Source: Bacillota bacterium
GTDB taxonomy: Bacteria > Bacillota > SHA-98 > UBA4971
Length of the DNA: 64,000 bases
NCBI GenBank assembly: GCA_012842395.1
Contig: DUSX01000017.1
Span: 124,001 to 188,000 of the forward strand
Direction: 5' to 3'
Below the pieces are notes generated by a model. That model saw only the letters and a list, made by a program, of their open reading frames with translations, searched no databases and had not been told where the DNA came from. The position numbers were made by a program, and so were the translations under genes. Shown piece by piece: positions 44,097 to 54,376 of the stretch. Numbering within the stretch: the stretch's first letter is position 1; each line of letters begins with the position of its first letter.

Positions 44097-47000
44097 TCAG
44101 TCAGCGCCGTATACCATCGGGACCTCGGCAAGCTTGCCCGCGTTCACATCGTAGGCCCCGAGGATGTCTTCCTGAGTCGTGCCCGGGGGCGCAAGCAGGT
44201 CTATCACGTTCGGGTCGCCCTCGGAGTCATCTCCCCCGCCGAGGCGCCACTCCTGAGATACGGACAGCACCTCACGCACTCGCAGGTTCCCCGGGGAGGG
44301 ATATCCCTCCTGGCTCATCAGAAACACTTGGTATCCCCAGTTGGCTTGCGGATCGCCCAGGGCGGCCCTGGGCACGCGCACGGATATGACCTTGTTGACC
44401 GGGTCGTGGCTCACCCGGACGGCCTCCTGCACCTCCTTTCCGTCGGCCGTGAAGACCTTCTGGTTCCACCCTTCGACCCAGATGGCGTACTCCCATGCCG
44501 ACTCCGGTGCGAAGACCACGTGCCTTCCGCCAAGAGCCTCGGTCTTTCCGGACCCTGGTTTGTGATCGGTATCTATGTAGATGTCGATGGTCTGCAGCGA
44601 CACCCCCACAGGCGAGTTCCACGGGTTCGTGATGTCGCTCGCTATTCTCACCTGGAACACGATGTCGTCCTGGACCTCAAGGACCTCGAAGGACAGCATA
44701 TCGAACACACCCGGGGTGAAGACGGCGTTCAAGGGATAGGTGTACGTACCGGGGCCGTGGTCGTCGCCGGCAGGGTCATCCCATTTGAACAGCGTCTTCC
44801 CGACGATGGCCTCAGGCACCTTCACCTCAGCGGGCCCGCCGAGCGGCAAGAGGTCGACGTTTCTGCCGCCCCTCGACGCCACCACTGCAAGGCTCGCAGA
44901 CTCTCCGGGCCGCAAGCCGATGTCGGCAAAGGGGACCTGGACCTCAATGGTGCGGTCTGCCCCGACGGACGAGACTTCGTTCGCATCGACCCACGTCTCT
45001 TTCCCGTCGGCAAACGCAAGGCGAGCCTTTGCAACGCCTGGCCCCTTGATGGCCCGGAGGTCGATGAGCACCTCGGTTCCTGGCGCGAACCCCAGCACTG
45101 TTGCGCGAGACCCTTGCCCGCTCCACCTGGGAACGCTGTTGGCCTCGGCCCGCCTCGGGTTCGACAGGTACGCCGCGAGGGCGACGTCCTGTCCGAAGAA
45201 GCTCTCCAGCCCGCCCTTCACATCGAGGCGCAGGTAGAGGTTGTCTGCGTCTACGCCCACCCAGAGCGCCCTGAGCACCATCTCGCCTTCGCCAGATGGC
45301 ATGGGGGCGGCTTGCGTCTTGAAGTACATCGCCGCCGGTGACCACTCGCCTGCATCGATCCTGCCGTCCGGCGTTATCCTCGCAAGCCCGCTCATCTTCA
45401 CGTCGGGCTTGGCCGCTTGCTTCGGGATCAGAGACAAGTAGAGATACGAAGGAACAGGTTGCCCGATGGCGGTGTATACGTTCTGGAGGTGGGTCCTGAA
45501 GAGCTCATCGAACGCAGCGTCGTTGCCGGAGTCCTGGTCGTTGCCATACCACCAGAACCAGTCGCTGCCTTCAGCGGCGTAGAGCTCGTCCCATGCGAGC
45601 GCCATGCCTCGCTGCGCCGCCTCATTGTCGGCGTTCTCCGCCGAATACCTAGCAAGAACGTCTCGCGCTCGCGACAGGTACTCCCACGCCTTGTTTTCCT
45701 CGGCTTCGCCTATCCATGTCTCCAAGTTATCGGAGATCCAGGAGCCTGTGTGTAATCTGGAAAGCCTGGCTTCTGCGGGATGCGCTCTCAAGTACTCCTC
45801 GACCGTGACTAGCCTGAAATCCGGGTCAGCGTTCAGCATCCCGTAGAGCGAGTGCAAGAACTCCTTCCCGTCGTTGGCATAGTACTCCCAGCAATTCTCG
45901 CCGTCGAGCGCTATCGTCACCACGTGAGGGCCCGGCACTCCGGCCAGGTCTCGCTTGACCTTGCGCAGGTAATTCATGAGATCCAGCGCAGCGGCGGTGC
46001 CGTTCATCCCGGAATAACTGAAGCCTATCTTATCAGAGAGAACTATGTCGCGGAAGAGGATGGCAACGGATTTGCCGTTCTCCTCAACCACATAAGGCTT
46101 GTAGAGAAGGTCTGGTCTCGTGACATTTCCGGAGCCATCACGGAGGCTCACGCCGAGGGACCGAGCGAGCACCCCTTCGCTCGACACCATCCATTGAAAG
46201 CCTGCATCATGGACGATCCCGATGAGGTCCTGTCCGACGGCCTGCTCGGAGGGCCACAACCCACGCGGCGCACGGCCGAAATGGTCTTGATAGAACTTCA
46301 CGGCCATCTCGAGTTGCGCCTCGACATCCTCAGGATGCGCGAAACCGCTGGCGGGCAGATCGAGCCTGGGGCTTGCCACGCGCGCGAGGTCTATGTTGTA
46401 TAGGAGCGGCATTATGGGATGGTAAAAGGGAGTAGTAGTTATCTCTATCTGGCCGGAGTCCTGCATGGACCGGTAAAGCGGGATGATCTCCCTCATGATC
46501 TCGGTATGCTTCGCAAGCACTTGGCGCTTGTCCTCTTCAGTGAAGCCCCGGGCTTTCTGAACGAGCGCCCTCATGGCGGGGTCTTGGTCCCTGAAGTCCG
46601 GGTCGAGCCAGGCGAGGTTGAACCAAACCTGGAGGTCTCTGTAGTCCTGCTCGGTAAACGCCTCTATGGCGCGTGCAATGCTTTGGTCGCTCACCGTCTC
46701 TCCACGCTTCTGCAATAGCTCCCAGTATCGTGGGAACCTGCTGATGATCCTGTCCCAATTCGCATCGAAGAACCTTCTGAGAAGGAACTCCTTGTCCTCG
46801 CGGGACAGCTCGGACGCAGGTTTCTCAGCAACGATCTGCCATCTGTCTCGCACCCCAGCGGCGCACTCGTCAAGCTGAAAGATGAGGGATGGGACCAGGT
46901 TGAACGTGCAATGAACGTTGGGATATTGCTTTAGAATGGAGGCCATGTCGTAGTAATCCTTGACCGCGTGCATCCTGACCCACGGCAACATGTACTCACC

Positions 47001-47156
47001 GGTAGCGGGGTTCTTGTAGAACGGCTGGTGATTGTGCCAGATGAGCGCCACATACAGTGGTTCATCTGCACCCAGCACGTGCGCGGGCGAGAGCCCCGCC
47101 ACACCTGCAAGAAGCGCCAGCGTCATCGCAGCTATCAGGACACGGTGGTGTCTCAC
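44097..47156 (-). CDS. GH57 amylopullulanase-type hydrolase, exported
   Basis: Secreted GH57 glucanase hydrolysing alpha-1,4 (and perhaps 1,6) links. The signal peptide is VLIAAMTLALLAGVAGLSPA. The catalytic domain starts LYVALIWHNHQPFYKNPATG; the nucleophile Glu is in GLWPSEQAVGQD and the Asp in VTIALDGENCWEYY. From about residue 610 a beta-rich region follows, then a C-terminal glucodextranase-C/DOMON-like domain (DIYIDTDHKPGSG, SAWEYAIWVEGWNQ). GTG 47156 follows AGGAGG with 8-base spacing. The 1019 residues match APU-type members. A promoter lies 180 bases upstream. Confidence 0.93.
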   Translation of the reverse strand: MRHHRVLIAAMTLALLAGVAGLSPAHVLGADEPLYVALIWHNHQPFYKNPATGEYMLPWVRMHAVKDYYDMASILKQYPNVHCTFNLVPSLIFQLDECAAGVRDRWQIVAEKPASELSREDKEFLLRRFFDANWDRIISRFPRYWELLQKRGETVSDQSIARAIEAFTEQDYRDLQVWFNLAWLDPDFRDQDPAMRALVQKARGFTEEDKRQVLAKHTEIMREIIPLYRSMQDSGQIEITTTPFYHPIMPLLYNIDLARVASPRLDLPASGFAHPEDVEAQLEMAVKFYQDHFGRAPRGLWPSEQAVGQDLIGIVHDAGFQWMVSSEGVLARSLGVSLRDGSGNVTRPDLLYKPYVVEENGKSVAILFRDIVLSDKIGFSYSGMNGTAAALDLMNYLRKVKRDLAGVPGPHVVTIALDGENCWEYYANDGKEFLHSLYGMLNADPDFRLVTVEEYLRAHPAEARLSRLHTGSWISDNLETWIGEAEENKAWEYLSRARDVLARYSAENADNEAAQRGMALAWDELYAAEGSDWFWWYGNDQDSGNDAAFDELFRTHLQNVYTAIGQPVPSYLYLSLIPKQAAKPDVKMSGLARITPDGRIDAGEWSPAAMYFKTQAAPMPSGEGEMVLRALWVGVDADNLYLRLDVKGGLESFFGQDVALAAYLSNPRRAEANSVPRWSGQGSRATVLGFAPGTEVLIDLRAIKGPGVAKARLAFADGKETWVDANEVSSVGADRTIEVQVPFADIGLRPGESASLAVVASRGGRNVDLLPLGGPAEVKVPEAIVGKTLFKWDDPAGDDHGPGTYTYPLNAVFTPGVFDMLSFEVLEVQDDIVFQVRIASDITNPWNSPVGVSLQTIDIYIDTDHKPGSGKTEALGGRHVVFAPESAWEYAIWVEGWNQKVFTADGKEVQEAVRVSHDPVNKVISVRVPRAALGDPQANWGYQVFLMSQEGYPSPGNLRVREVLSVSQEWRLGGGDDSEGDPNVIDLLAPPGTTQEDILGAYDVNAGKLAEVPMVYGAD

Positions 47157-47335
47157 GAGGTTCGCCTCCTCTTGACTTCTCGAGATAGCTACACCCATCT
47201 CCCTTTGGGACAGGTGTATCGACTCGTAACGGATGTATGCAACGAGACGCCCGACGGACTGGAGTTGGGCCCATGCGAGGTCGAATCGGCTCCACCCGGG
47301 TTGCGCTTCCTATAACGTTGTAGGACCGCATTATC

Positions 47336-47365
47336 ATTATACTGGTGCCACGTTTTGCTTGTCAA
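47336..47365 (-). promoter_or_regulatory. Promoter of the GH57 gene
   Basis: TTGACA (47365-47360), 18-bp spacer, TATAAT (47341-47336), both perfect. The leader of about 180 nt contains a hairpin with ACACC and TCCC paired to GGGA and GGTGT (around 47190-47218) close to the start; no T-run follows it. Confidence 0.8.
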
Positions 47366-47439
47366 GGCAGATCCTGCCACGCTTCGCAGTATCACCCATC
47401 AAGCTCCGAGTGTTGTCAGCCGGTTATGATGATCAGCAG

Positions 47440-48741
47440 CTATTGCAGGCGTTCCTGAGGCAGCGACCCAGTCCGTATGATTTCAGAGTACAGTCTCGCG
47501 CTCGGACGGACGATCCGCGCCTGAGTCTTGTAGTCCACCTCCACGAGGCCAAACCTAGGCGTAAACCCCTCCTTCCATTCGAAGTTGTCCACGAGCGACC
47601 AGTGGAAATACCCGCGGACGTCCACCCCGTCTGCGATGGCGGAAGCCACCTCGCGAAGGTGGGACACGAGAAAGCGCTCACGCTGCTTGTCATCGGTGGT
47701 CGCGATCCCGTTTTCGGTGATGTATACCGGGAGCCCGTACTCCTTCACGCTCATGAGGATTCGGTATATGCCCTTCGGGTAGATCTCCCACCCCAGGTTG
47801 TTCTTCTCCACATCCTCCTTGACAGCCATGTCGATGAAAAGCGTCTGGGGTTTTCTGATGTTGAAACCTACAAGAGTTCGCGAGTAGTAGTTCACCCCGA
47901 TGAAATCCTGGGTTCCCGCGAGCTTCGGATCGGTCTCGCGCCGAACCAACGGGAATGCCATGACGCCGGTAGTAAGCGCGTCAAGGAAAGACTTGTTGAA
48001 TATGCGGTCGATCTTGGACGCGACCGCGCGGTCCCACCGGCTCTCAGGCCTCTTGGGGTCGAAAACCATCATGTTCTTCGCGATCCCGACCAAGGGGCGC
48101 ATCCCGCGTGCCTCGAGCAACTCATGAATGGCGTGATACGCGCGGCCGTGGGCCTTCGCCAGGTTTTTCGCCACACGAAACGCCAGCACGACTGACTTCT
48201 TCTCAGGAGGCCAGACCCCAAATAGAAAGCTCTGCGTGGCATACACCATCGGCTCATTGATGGTGACCCAGAGGTCCACCAGATCCCCGAGTTCGACAGC
48301 CACGTGGCGAGAGTACCTCTCGAACAGCCCGACGACCTCTGGGCGCAACCAGCCGCCTTTGGCCGCAAGCCACCTTGGGTTCGTGAAATGGTGAAGAGTC
48401 ACCATGGTGGCCATGCCGAGGGACTTCAAGGTGCCCAGCACGTCCCGGTAGTGCTCGACCGCTGCCCGGTCAAAGCGGCCTTCCTCAGGCTCGATCCTGC
48501 TCCATTCGAGCGAAAGCCTGTGGGCATTGTGGCCCAGGTCGCGAGCCATCTCGAAGTCCTGCCGGTACCTGTTGTACTGGTCACAAGCATCGCCAGACTT
48601 GTCTCCGTGGGCTACCTTCCCAGGCAGCTGTTCCCAATCCCACCAGTCATTGTTCACGTTGTTCCCTTCCACCTGATGGGAGGACGTCGCGGCGCCCCAC
48701 AGGAAGCCTTCAGGGAATACTCTCCGCACATCACCGCCCAT
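47440..48741 (-). CDS. GH1 beta-glucosidase/beta-galactosidase
   Basis: Retaining beta-glycosidase. FPEGFLWGAATSSHQVEG is the N-terminal signature, the acid/base Glu is in VTINEPMVYA and the nucleophile Glu in VYITENGIAT; DNFEWKEGFTPRFGLVEVDY completes the +1 subsite. The 433 residues are typical. ATG 48741 (MGGDVRRVFPEGF) is chosen; GAGGAGAG lies upstream with long spacing, and an in-frame start at 48792 is less likely. No signal peptide, so imported di- and oligosaccharides are the likely substrates. Confidence 0.95.
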   Translation of the reverse strand: MGGDVRRVFPEGFLWGAATSSHQVEGNNVNNDWWDWEQLPGKVAHGDKSGDACDQYNRYRQDFEMARDLGHNAHRLSLEWSRIEPEEGRFDRAAVEHYRDVLGTLKSLGMATMVTLHHFTNPRWLAAKGGWLRPEVVGLFERYSRHVAVELGDLVDLWVTINEPMVYATQSFLFGVWPPEKKSVVLAFRVAKNLAKAHGRAYHAIHELLEARGMRPLVGIAKNMMVFDPKRPESRWDRAVASKIDRIFNKSFLDALTTGVMAFPLVRRETDPKLAGTQDFIGVNYYSRTLVGFNIRKPQTLFIDMAVKEDVEKNNLGWEIYPKGIYRILMSVKEYGLPVYITENGIATTDDKQRERFLVSHLREVASAIADGVDVRGYFHWSLVDNFEWKEGFTPRFGLVEVDYKTQARIVRPSARLYSEIIRTGSLPQERLQ

Positions 48742-49093
48742 GGCATTCCGTCTCTCCTCTCTCGCGCCCTTGCCTTCGAGCCCCTCGTGCAACCCGCAAT
48801 CATGGCCAACCTCTCAGGCAAGGTCGGAAACGCTGGCGCATCCTCGCCCTAGCGCGCTCAGGAAAAGTTACGAGGGCGCGCGCGGGCCATGCCGTTTAGG
48901 CCTGGGTCCCCTGGGTCCCGGCAGGCCCCGGCCGAACCCGGCCGAGCCCGACGCAAGCCCGATCATCCTTCGAGCTCGCCATCGGGCGTCGGCCACTCGC
49001 GCGCCTGCCGGGACCCGCGCTGCTCCAGGCAGCACGCAGCCGCCTGTTGCGCTTATCCGTCCGCGTTGCAGGATGCGCTGGCTGCTGTGCCAG
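48742..49093. other. Intergenic region, no gene recognised
   Basis: 352 bases between GH1 and the 5'-nucleotidase gene, very GC-rich, with a tandem GGGACCCAG-like duplication near 48907-48925. A stretch at 48847-48880 resembles the first block of the dispersed repeat (17 of 21 bases match copy B) but the rest of the element is not evident. No promoter was found for GH1. Confidence 0.4.
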
Positions 49094-50635
49094 CTACTTT
49101 ACAACGATCCTTCCCTCTACCTCAGGAGCGATCTTGCCGGCCTCCTGTATGTACCTGGCCATCACATCGCGCAGGAGCTCACCCGACGAGAATAGCACCT
49201 TCGAGCCCTTGAGCATGTCATACCCGTCGCCGCCGGCCGCCGTGAAATCGTTGGTGGCGACAGTGTAGAGCTTGTTCGGGTCTAGAGGTGCGCCGCCGAC
49301 CGTCACCGAGGTCACGCGCTGGCCAACGGGCCTTGACGGGTCGAACTCGAACTTCAGGCCTGAGACCTGCAGGAAACCACCGAGCTGCTCGGGATATGCG
49401 CTCACGGAGTGCTCCAACGCAGCCTTGATGTTTGCCCCCGTCACCTCGAGCACCACAAGGGTGTTGTCGAACGGCAGCGTCGTGAAGATCTCGCCGACGG
49501 TGATCGGCCCCGCATCTATGGATGCGCGAATGCCGCCTCCGTTGGTGAAACCGATGTCAGCCTGCCCCGCCTCGCGCATGATGTCGGCGACCAGGTTCCC
49601 CAGGTTGGTCTCACGCGTGCGAACGTTTGAGCGCTCCCCATCCAGAGGCACAAGGGACTCGCCCACGACCACCGACAGCTTTTCATCAAGCTGGCTCCCA
49701 TAGGTAGAGACGATGGCGCCCACCGCCGGGTCGTCGGCCACGTCCGCGCCCACCGGCAGCAACTCGCCGGCGAAGGTCGTGACCTTGCCGCCTTCCACGG
49801 TGACGTCGAGCCTTCCGAGGTACTGGGCGTACTCGCCGGCCTGGACTATGATGGTGTCTCCAACCTTCTCGGGTTTCTCCAACTTCGTGTGACTGTGTCC
49901 GCCCACGATGATGTCGATGCCGGGCACCGCGGCGGCCAACCGCTTGTCGTCTTCATACCCTATGTGGGTGAGAGCGATCACGAGGTCCACGTTCTCCTGC
50001 TCGCGCAGGAAGGGCACCATCCAGCTCGCTATCCTGATGGGGTCGACGAACTCGAGGCCCTGGACGTTCTTCGGATGGGTTGACGTGTAGGTATCGAGGG
50101 GCGATAGGCCAAGGATGCCGACGCGGATGCTGCCCACCGACACGATGAGCACCCCGGGAAGGAGCGCGCGCCCGTCCTTCTCCTGAATGGTGTTGGCCGA
50201 TAGGAACGGAAAGCCCGCTTCCTGCGCCCTTTCGAGCAACACCGGCTGACCGTAATTGAACTCGTGGTTGCCCACGGCCATGGCCTCGACGCCCACCGCC
50301 TCCAGGGCTTCGACCATGGGCTTCCCTTCGAACAGGTTCACTATGTTGGTGCCGTGTATGGAATCCCCTGCGTTCAAGATGAGGACGTTCTTGCCCTCTC
50401 TCTTCACCACATCTTCCACGAGAGTCGCGAGCTTGACCACGCCGCCCATCGCCTGGTCAGACCCTGACGGCTTGAACGATTCAAGCCGCCCGTGAATGTC
50501 ATTGCTGTAAAGGATGACGATGTGACCGCTTGCCGACTGCGCGGCTACAGCGGGCAGAGCGCACAGCAGCGAAAGAAGGAATACGAGCATCCCGACGCCT
50601 ACAAGCTTCCTAGACCGCACTGTAAACGGAGACAT
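49094..50635 (-). CDS. Exported 5'-nucleotidase/2',3'-cyclic phosphodiesterase family protein
   Basis: UshA/YfkN-type two-domain phosphatase that dephosphorylates nucleotides outside the membrane. The signal peptide is VGVGMLVFLLSLLCALPAVA. The metallophosphatase domain has ILYSNDIHGRLES, NAGDSIHGT, AVGNHEFNYGQP and VGGHSHTKLE; the C-terminal nucleotidase domain has FTNGGGIRASID and the FTAAGGDGYDML substrate loop. ATG 50635 follows AGGAGGGG. The 513 residues are normal. No cell-wall sorting motif is present. It is upstream of nothing obviously related. Confidence 0.93.
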   Translation of the reverse strand: MSPFTVRSRKLVGVGMLVFLLSLLCALPAVAAQSASGHIVILYSNDIHGRLESFKPSGSDQAMGGVVKLATLVEDVVKREGKNVLILNAGDSIHGTNIVNLFEGKPMVEALEAVGVEAMAVGNHEFNYGQPVLLERAQEAGFPFLSANTIQEKDGRALLPGVLIVSVGSIRVGILGLSPLDTYTSTHPKNVQGLEFVDPIRIASWMVPFLREQENVDLVIALTHIGYEDDKRLAAAVPGIDIIVGGHSHTKLEKPEKVGDTIIVQAGEYAQYLGRLDVTVEGGKVTTFAGELLPVGADVADDPAVGAIVSTYGSQLDEKLSVVVGESLVPLDGERSNVRTRETNLGNLVADIMREAGQADIGFTNGGGIRASIDAGPITVGEIFTTLPFDNTLVVLEVTGANIKAALEHSVSAYPEQLGGFLQVSGLKFEFDPSRPVGQRVTSVTVGGAPLDPNKLYTVATNDFTAAGGDGYDMLKGSKVLFSSGELLRDVMARYIQEAGKIAPEVEGRIVVK

Positions 50636-50893
50636 TGACACCCCTCCTACGTGAGTATTAGGAAACTCCCCCATAGGTAATTCTGCGCAGGAAGGATTTC
50701 CCCTTCAGACCGTTGCGGTCAACTTTCGGGACGCCAACGGACCACAAGGCCATCCGTAGCGGCGGTGGCCCCTGAGACCTGCGGGCATGCGCCCGCCCGA
50801 GGCTCATGGTTCGCACCAGTCGTTGCTGGAACACTGGAGGCGCATGGACAGGCGAGGGAACAACTGCGTGAAAGAAAGGAACGCAGAAAAAGA

Positions 50894-50971
<78 letters not shown>

Positions 50972-51033
50972 AACGAGACACAAGACGTGATGCCTTTCCC
51001 AACTTGAGATTCTACAGCAAATGTCCCCAAAAG

Positions 51034-51675
51034 TCAAAAGCCGCCGGCGGCCGGCAAACCGAGTTGCTCGCGGATCGCCGCAATGGCCGCCCTGAGGGCT
51101 CTCGCCCTGTGGCTGATCTCATTCTTCACTTCCGGCCCGAGCTCCGCAAATGTCTTGTCATACCCGTCTGGGACGAACACCGGGTCATAACCGAATCCAC
51201 CTGACCCACGAGGAGCAAGTATTATGCGCCCTTCACACACGCCTTCGGTGGTCCGGACACGGCCGCCGGGAGATGCAACCGCGACCACGCATCGGAAACG
51301 CGCTGTCCGCGCGGGGCCGGGCACGCCCTTAAGAAGCAGGAGCAGTTTCTCGCGATTGGCCTTGTCACGCGACTCTCCACGCGGGATCGCCTCTCCCGCA
51401 AACCGCGCTGACCTCACCCCAGGCGCGCCGCCGAGGACGTCGACTTCGAGGCCGGAGTCATCGGCCACCGTCACCTCGCCCGTAGCCTCCGCCACAGCAA
51501 GCGCCTTTTTCTTGGCGTTCTCCTCGAAGGTCTCGCCGTTCTCCTCAACATCGCCAAGCCCGGGGAAATCCGCGGAAGAGAGCACCTTCACCGAGCCGAG
51601 CCCGCCCAAGCGCAGGATGGCCCGCATCTCCTCCACTTTGCCTGGGTTCCTCGTCGCGAGCACAAGCCGACACAA
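51034..51675 (-). CDS. rdgB: XTP/dITP diphosphatase (RdgB/HAM1)
   Basis: House-cleaning nucleotidase that hydrolyses ITP, dITP and XTP to monophosphates. It shows LVLATRNPGKVEEMRAIL, ENGETFEENAKKKALAVAE, VADDSGLEVDVLGGAPGV and GFGYDPVFVPDGY, followed by EISHRARAL. TTG 51675 is chosen because its codon overlaps the rph stop region and GGTGG is upstream; the longer frame reads through rph. The 213 residues are usual. The rph-rdgB order next to murI is a known Gram-positive arrangement. Confidence 0.95.
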   Translation of the reverse strand: MCRLVLATRNPGKVEEMRAILRLGGLGSVKVLSSADFPGLGDVEENGETFEENAKKKALAVAEATGEVTVADDSGLEVDVLGGAPGVRSARFAGEAIPRGESRDKANREKLLLLLKGVPGPARTARFRCVVAVASPGGRVRTTEGVCEGRIILAPRGSGGFGYDPVFVPDGYDKTFAELGPEVKNEISHRARALRAAIAAIREQLGLPAAGGF

Positions 51676-51676
51676 C

Positions 51677-52462
51677 TCAGCGACCCACCTTTGCCGCAAG
51701 CTCACCGAGGACTTCACGCTGGATGCTGACGAGCGTGTCGATGGCACCCTTGGCGAGCCTGAGCATCCTATCCAAGTCCGCCTTGGAGAATGGATGCCCC
51801 TCTGCGGTCCCTTGGACCTCCACCAACTTGCCGCCCCCGGTCATCACCACGTTCATGTCGACGCTCGCGCGGGAATCCTCGTCAAAGGAGAGGTCGGCGA
51901 GCAGCTCGCCGTCGACGATGCCGACGCTCGTCGCGGCGATGAAATCCTTCACCGGGATGGGGTGGGCGAGCTCCCGTCCGGCAGCGCGGCCAGCGCCCTC
52001 CGCGTCGCCGGCCTCCCCGTCATCGCAGGAGAGCAGAGAAAGAGCCTCCACGAGAGCAACGAAGGCGCCCGTGATGGCAGCCGTGCGCGTGCCCCCATCG
52101 GCCTGGATCACATCGCAGTCGACCCACACCGTCCGCTCGCCCAGGGCCTCGAGGTCCACGACGGCTCGGAGCGCTCGGCCTATCAACCTTTGGATCTCGT
52201 AACTCCTGCCGGACTTGCCCTTCGTAGCCTCGCGGGGGTTCCGTTCGCTCGTCGCCCTCGGCAGCATTCCATATTCGGCAGTGACCCAACCCTTGCCCTG
52301 CCCCTTCAGGAACTGCGGCACTCGATCCTCGAGCGTGGCCGTGCACACGACCCGCGTGTCGCCCACCTCTATCAGCGCCGAGCCTTCGGCGTATTTCATG
52401 TACCCCCTTGTAATCCTGACCGGACGAATCTCATGGTTCGCTCTGCCGTCTTGCCTCGGCAC
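51677..52462 (-). CDS. rph: Ribonuclease PH
   Basis: Phosphorolytic 3'-5' exoribonuclease that trims tRNA 3' ends. Diagnostic segments: [72 protein letters not shown] and the C-terminal [20 protein letters not shown] 25-residue acidic/glycine-rich insertion (after LSLLSCDD) is not in standard homologues. GTG 52462 follows AAGGAGG with 9-base spacing. 261 residues. Confidence 0.96.
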   Translation of the reverse strand: MPRQDGRANHEIRPVRITRGYMKYAEGSALIEVGDTRVVCTATLEDRVPQFLKGQGKGWVTAEYGMLPRATSERNPREATKGKSGRSYEIQRLIGRALRAVVDLEALGERTVWVDCDVIQADGGTRTAAITGAFVALVEALSLLSCDDGEAGDAEGAGRAAGRELAHPIPVKDFIAATSVGIVDGELLADLSFDEDSRASVDMNVVMTGGGKLVEVQGTAEGHPFSKADLDRMLRLAKGAIDTLVSIQREVLGELAAKVGR

Positions 52463-52650
52463 GTCACGACCGCCTCCTTGACAACGCCTGCCCGGTCCTC
52501 CACCCGCCCGTCTGTGCACCGGCCCGCCGGCCGGCCCCTTTGCCGGATTGCCGAAGACCCGCTCTCTTTGCCAAAGAAGAAACCCTGTGGACCTCTCAAA
52601 ACCCGTAAGCCTATAAGCTCGAAATCCCTCAAAGCGGAGACCCGCGCATC

Positions 52651-53463
52651 TTAGCTTCGTTGCAGCTCCGCTAAGGCGACCCTGGCTACAGGCGGGATCC
52701 GGCTGCCAAGTAGTTTCTCCGCAACACGCGCAAATCCTGCAGGATCGCCGCTCACCATAAACTCGTCAGGCCCTGTCCGCGAGGAGCTCGCGAGGCCAAG
52801 GTCATTCAGGAGCGCCGACACCGTCTCCACGGTCTCGCCCGCAGGATCTACAACGGCCACACCCGGTCCCACGATCCGCCTTATGCCGTCCGCGAGGAAA
52901 GGGTAGTGAGTGCAACCGAGCACGAGTGTGTCGACGCCGCGTTCCATGACCGGGGCAAGGTACTCACGGAGAGCGTTCATGGCTTCTGGAGAGTCGGCCC
53001 GGCCAGCCTCGACGATGGGGACGAGCAGGGGGCAGCCTTGCGAGACGACGTCCGCGTGCGGCATCAATGCTCTTATGGCCCTCTCGTAAGCGCCGCTTCG
53101 AACCGTGCCCTCAGTTGCGATGACCCCGATCTTGCCGGTGTGCGTAGCCTTCGTCGCGGCACGCGCCCCAGGCCTCAAAACACCCACGAGGGGCAGGTCG
53201 AACTCGCGCTCGACTTTGTCCAAAGCCAGGGCTGAAGTGGTGTTGCATGCCACGATAATGAGTTTGACCCCGCGTTCCCTAAGGTAGGACATGATCTGCC
53301 TCGCGAAGGTCTCTATCTCGAAGGCGGGTCTTCCGCCGTAGGGCACCCTCGCGGTGTCGCCGAAATACAGGACGCGCTCGCTTGCAAGCCGGCGCCACAG
53401 CTCGCGTACCACGGTAAGCCCGCCCACACCGGAGTCGAATACGCCGATCGGCCGTCCGTCCAC
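52651..53463 (-). CDS. murI: Glutamate racemase
   Basis: Converts L- to D-glutamate for peptidoglycan. Both catalytic cysteines are present, in [11 protein letters not shown] and [13 protein letters not shown], with the acid [13 protein letters not shown] at the start. GTG 53463 is chosen (GGAGG 8 bases upstream); GTG 53481 adds six residues. The 270 residues are typical. It is followed 188 bases later by rph-rdgB on the same strand and preceded by a promoter-like sequence. Confidence 0.96.
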   Translation of the reverse strand: MDGRPIGVFDSGVGGLTVVRELWRRLASERVLYFGDTARVPYGGRPAFEIETFARQIMSYLRERGVKLIIVACNTTSALALDKVEREFDLPLVGVLRPGARAATKATHTGKIGVIATEGTVRSGAYERAIRALMPHADVVSQGCPLLVPIVEAGRADSPEAMNALREYLAPVMERGVDTLVLGCTHYPFLADGIRRIVGPGVAVVDPAGETVETVSALLNDLGLASSSRTGPDEFMVSGDPAGFARVAEKLLGSRIPPVARVALAELQRS

Positions 53464-53514
53464 CGGGGTCGCCTCCAACACAACGCTGCAATGCTCACTA
53501 TCGTTGCGATGCTT

Positions 53515-53544
53515 ATTATACGCGTGCGTGAAGCATCATAGCAA
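53515..53544 (-). promoter_or_regulatory. Putative murI promoter
   Basis: TTGCTA (53544-53539), 18-bp spacer, TATAAT (53520-53515) on the minus strand, about 50 bases before the murI start. Confidence 0.5.
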
Positions 53545-53697
53545 CCCTGGTAAACACCATGTTTCAGGGGCCTCACCTTTCCAACATGGAAGCAAAGGGA
53601 CGCCGCGGTCCGTGGAGGCTTGGCATGAGAGAGAATCGGCTGGCGCGACGCTCACCGTTTCGGTCATGTTTCGGTCAGTAGACGGGACTGGTGAGGA

Positions 53698-54117
53698 TCA
53701 CTTGGACGGCCCGTCCGGCGCGTCTGGGGTGGGCTCGGCTTTCGCGTCGGGACCGCGGTCCGCGACCCGGTAGCCCGAGGAGAGCACCGTCTCCGCTATC
53801 CTCGTGATGAGCTTCACCTGCTCAGGCGACGCGCCTGCAACGAGAGCTAGGAGGTCTTCGACGAGGGATTCATCATCGCCATCGCCGGTGGATTTCACCA
53901 GCAGCGCCGGGTCAACCTGCAGGGCCTTGGCGATAGCATCGAGGGTCTTGACGGACGGGGTTCTCTGGCCGCGCTCGAGCTGCCCGATGTAACTCACGTG
54001 CAGGCCGGTAAGCTCTCCGAGCTGTTCCTGGGTCATGCGTCTCAGGCGGCGAAGTCTTCTGATTCGGCTGCCGGTATGCTCGAAACCCCCGTCCAACCTG
54101 CTCACCTCACACTTCAT
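53698..54117 (-). CDS. XRE-family transcriptional regulator
   Basis: Small DNA-binding protein. The helix-turn-helix occupies about residues 17-70 (SRIRRLRRLRRMTQEQLGEL, then TGLHVSYIGQLERGQRTPS and VKTLDAIAKALQVDP). A C-terminal helical segment (SPEQVKLITRIAETVL) may dimerise, and the tail is acidic and proline-rich. ATG 54117 gives 139 residues; GTG 54105 or TTG 54096 with GGTGA upstream are alternatives. It is divergent from the amidase gene, which it might control. SinR-like repressors have this size and layout. Confidence 0.85.
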   Translation of the reverse strand: MKCEVSRLDGGFEHTGSRIRRLRRLRRMTQEQLGELTGLHVSYIGQLERGQRTPSVKTLDAIAKALQVDPALLVKSTGDGDDESLVEDLLALVAGASPEQVKLITRIAETVLSSGYRVADRGPDAKAEPTPDAPDGPSK

Positions 54118-54376
54118 ATTACCGGGCTGTCCAGGTGAAGTGAAGAAGCGCACAGCGCGGACTGGCCGCAGCTATGCGCGCTGGCTGCGCGTCCTGGCCT
54201 TCAGCCCGGGCATGCGCTCCACATCGTCGCGACATACGTGCGACCGCCCGGAACGGGGGAACGCAGACGCCCTCATTGAGCTCCCGATGAGCTCTCGATC
54301 ACTCGCCCTTTGGAAGAGGAAATTGCTGAACGGAGTCGAAAGAGAACCTGGCTGCAGTCGAATCGTTGGAGGCGCA

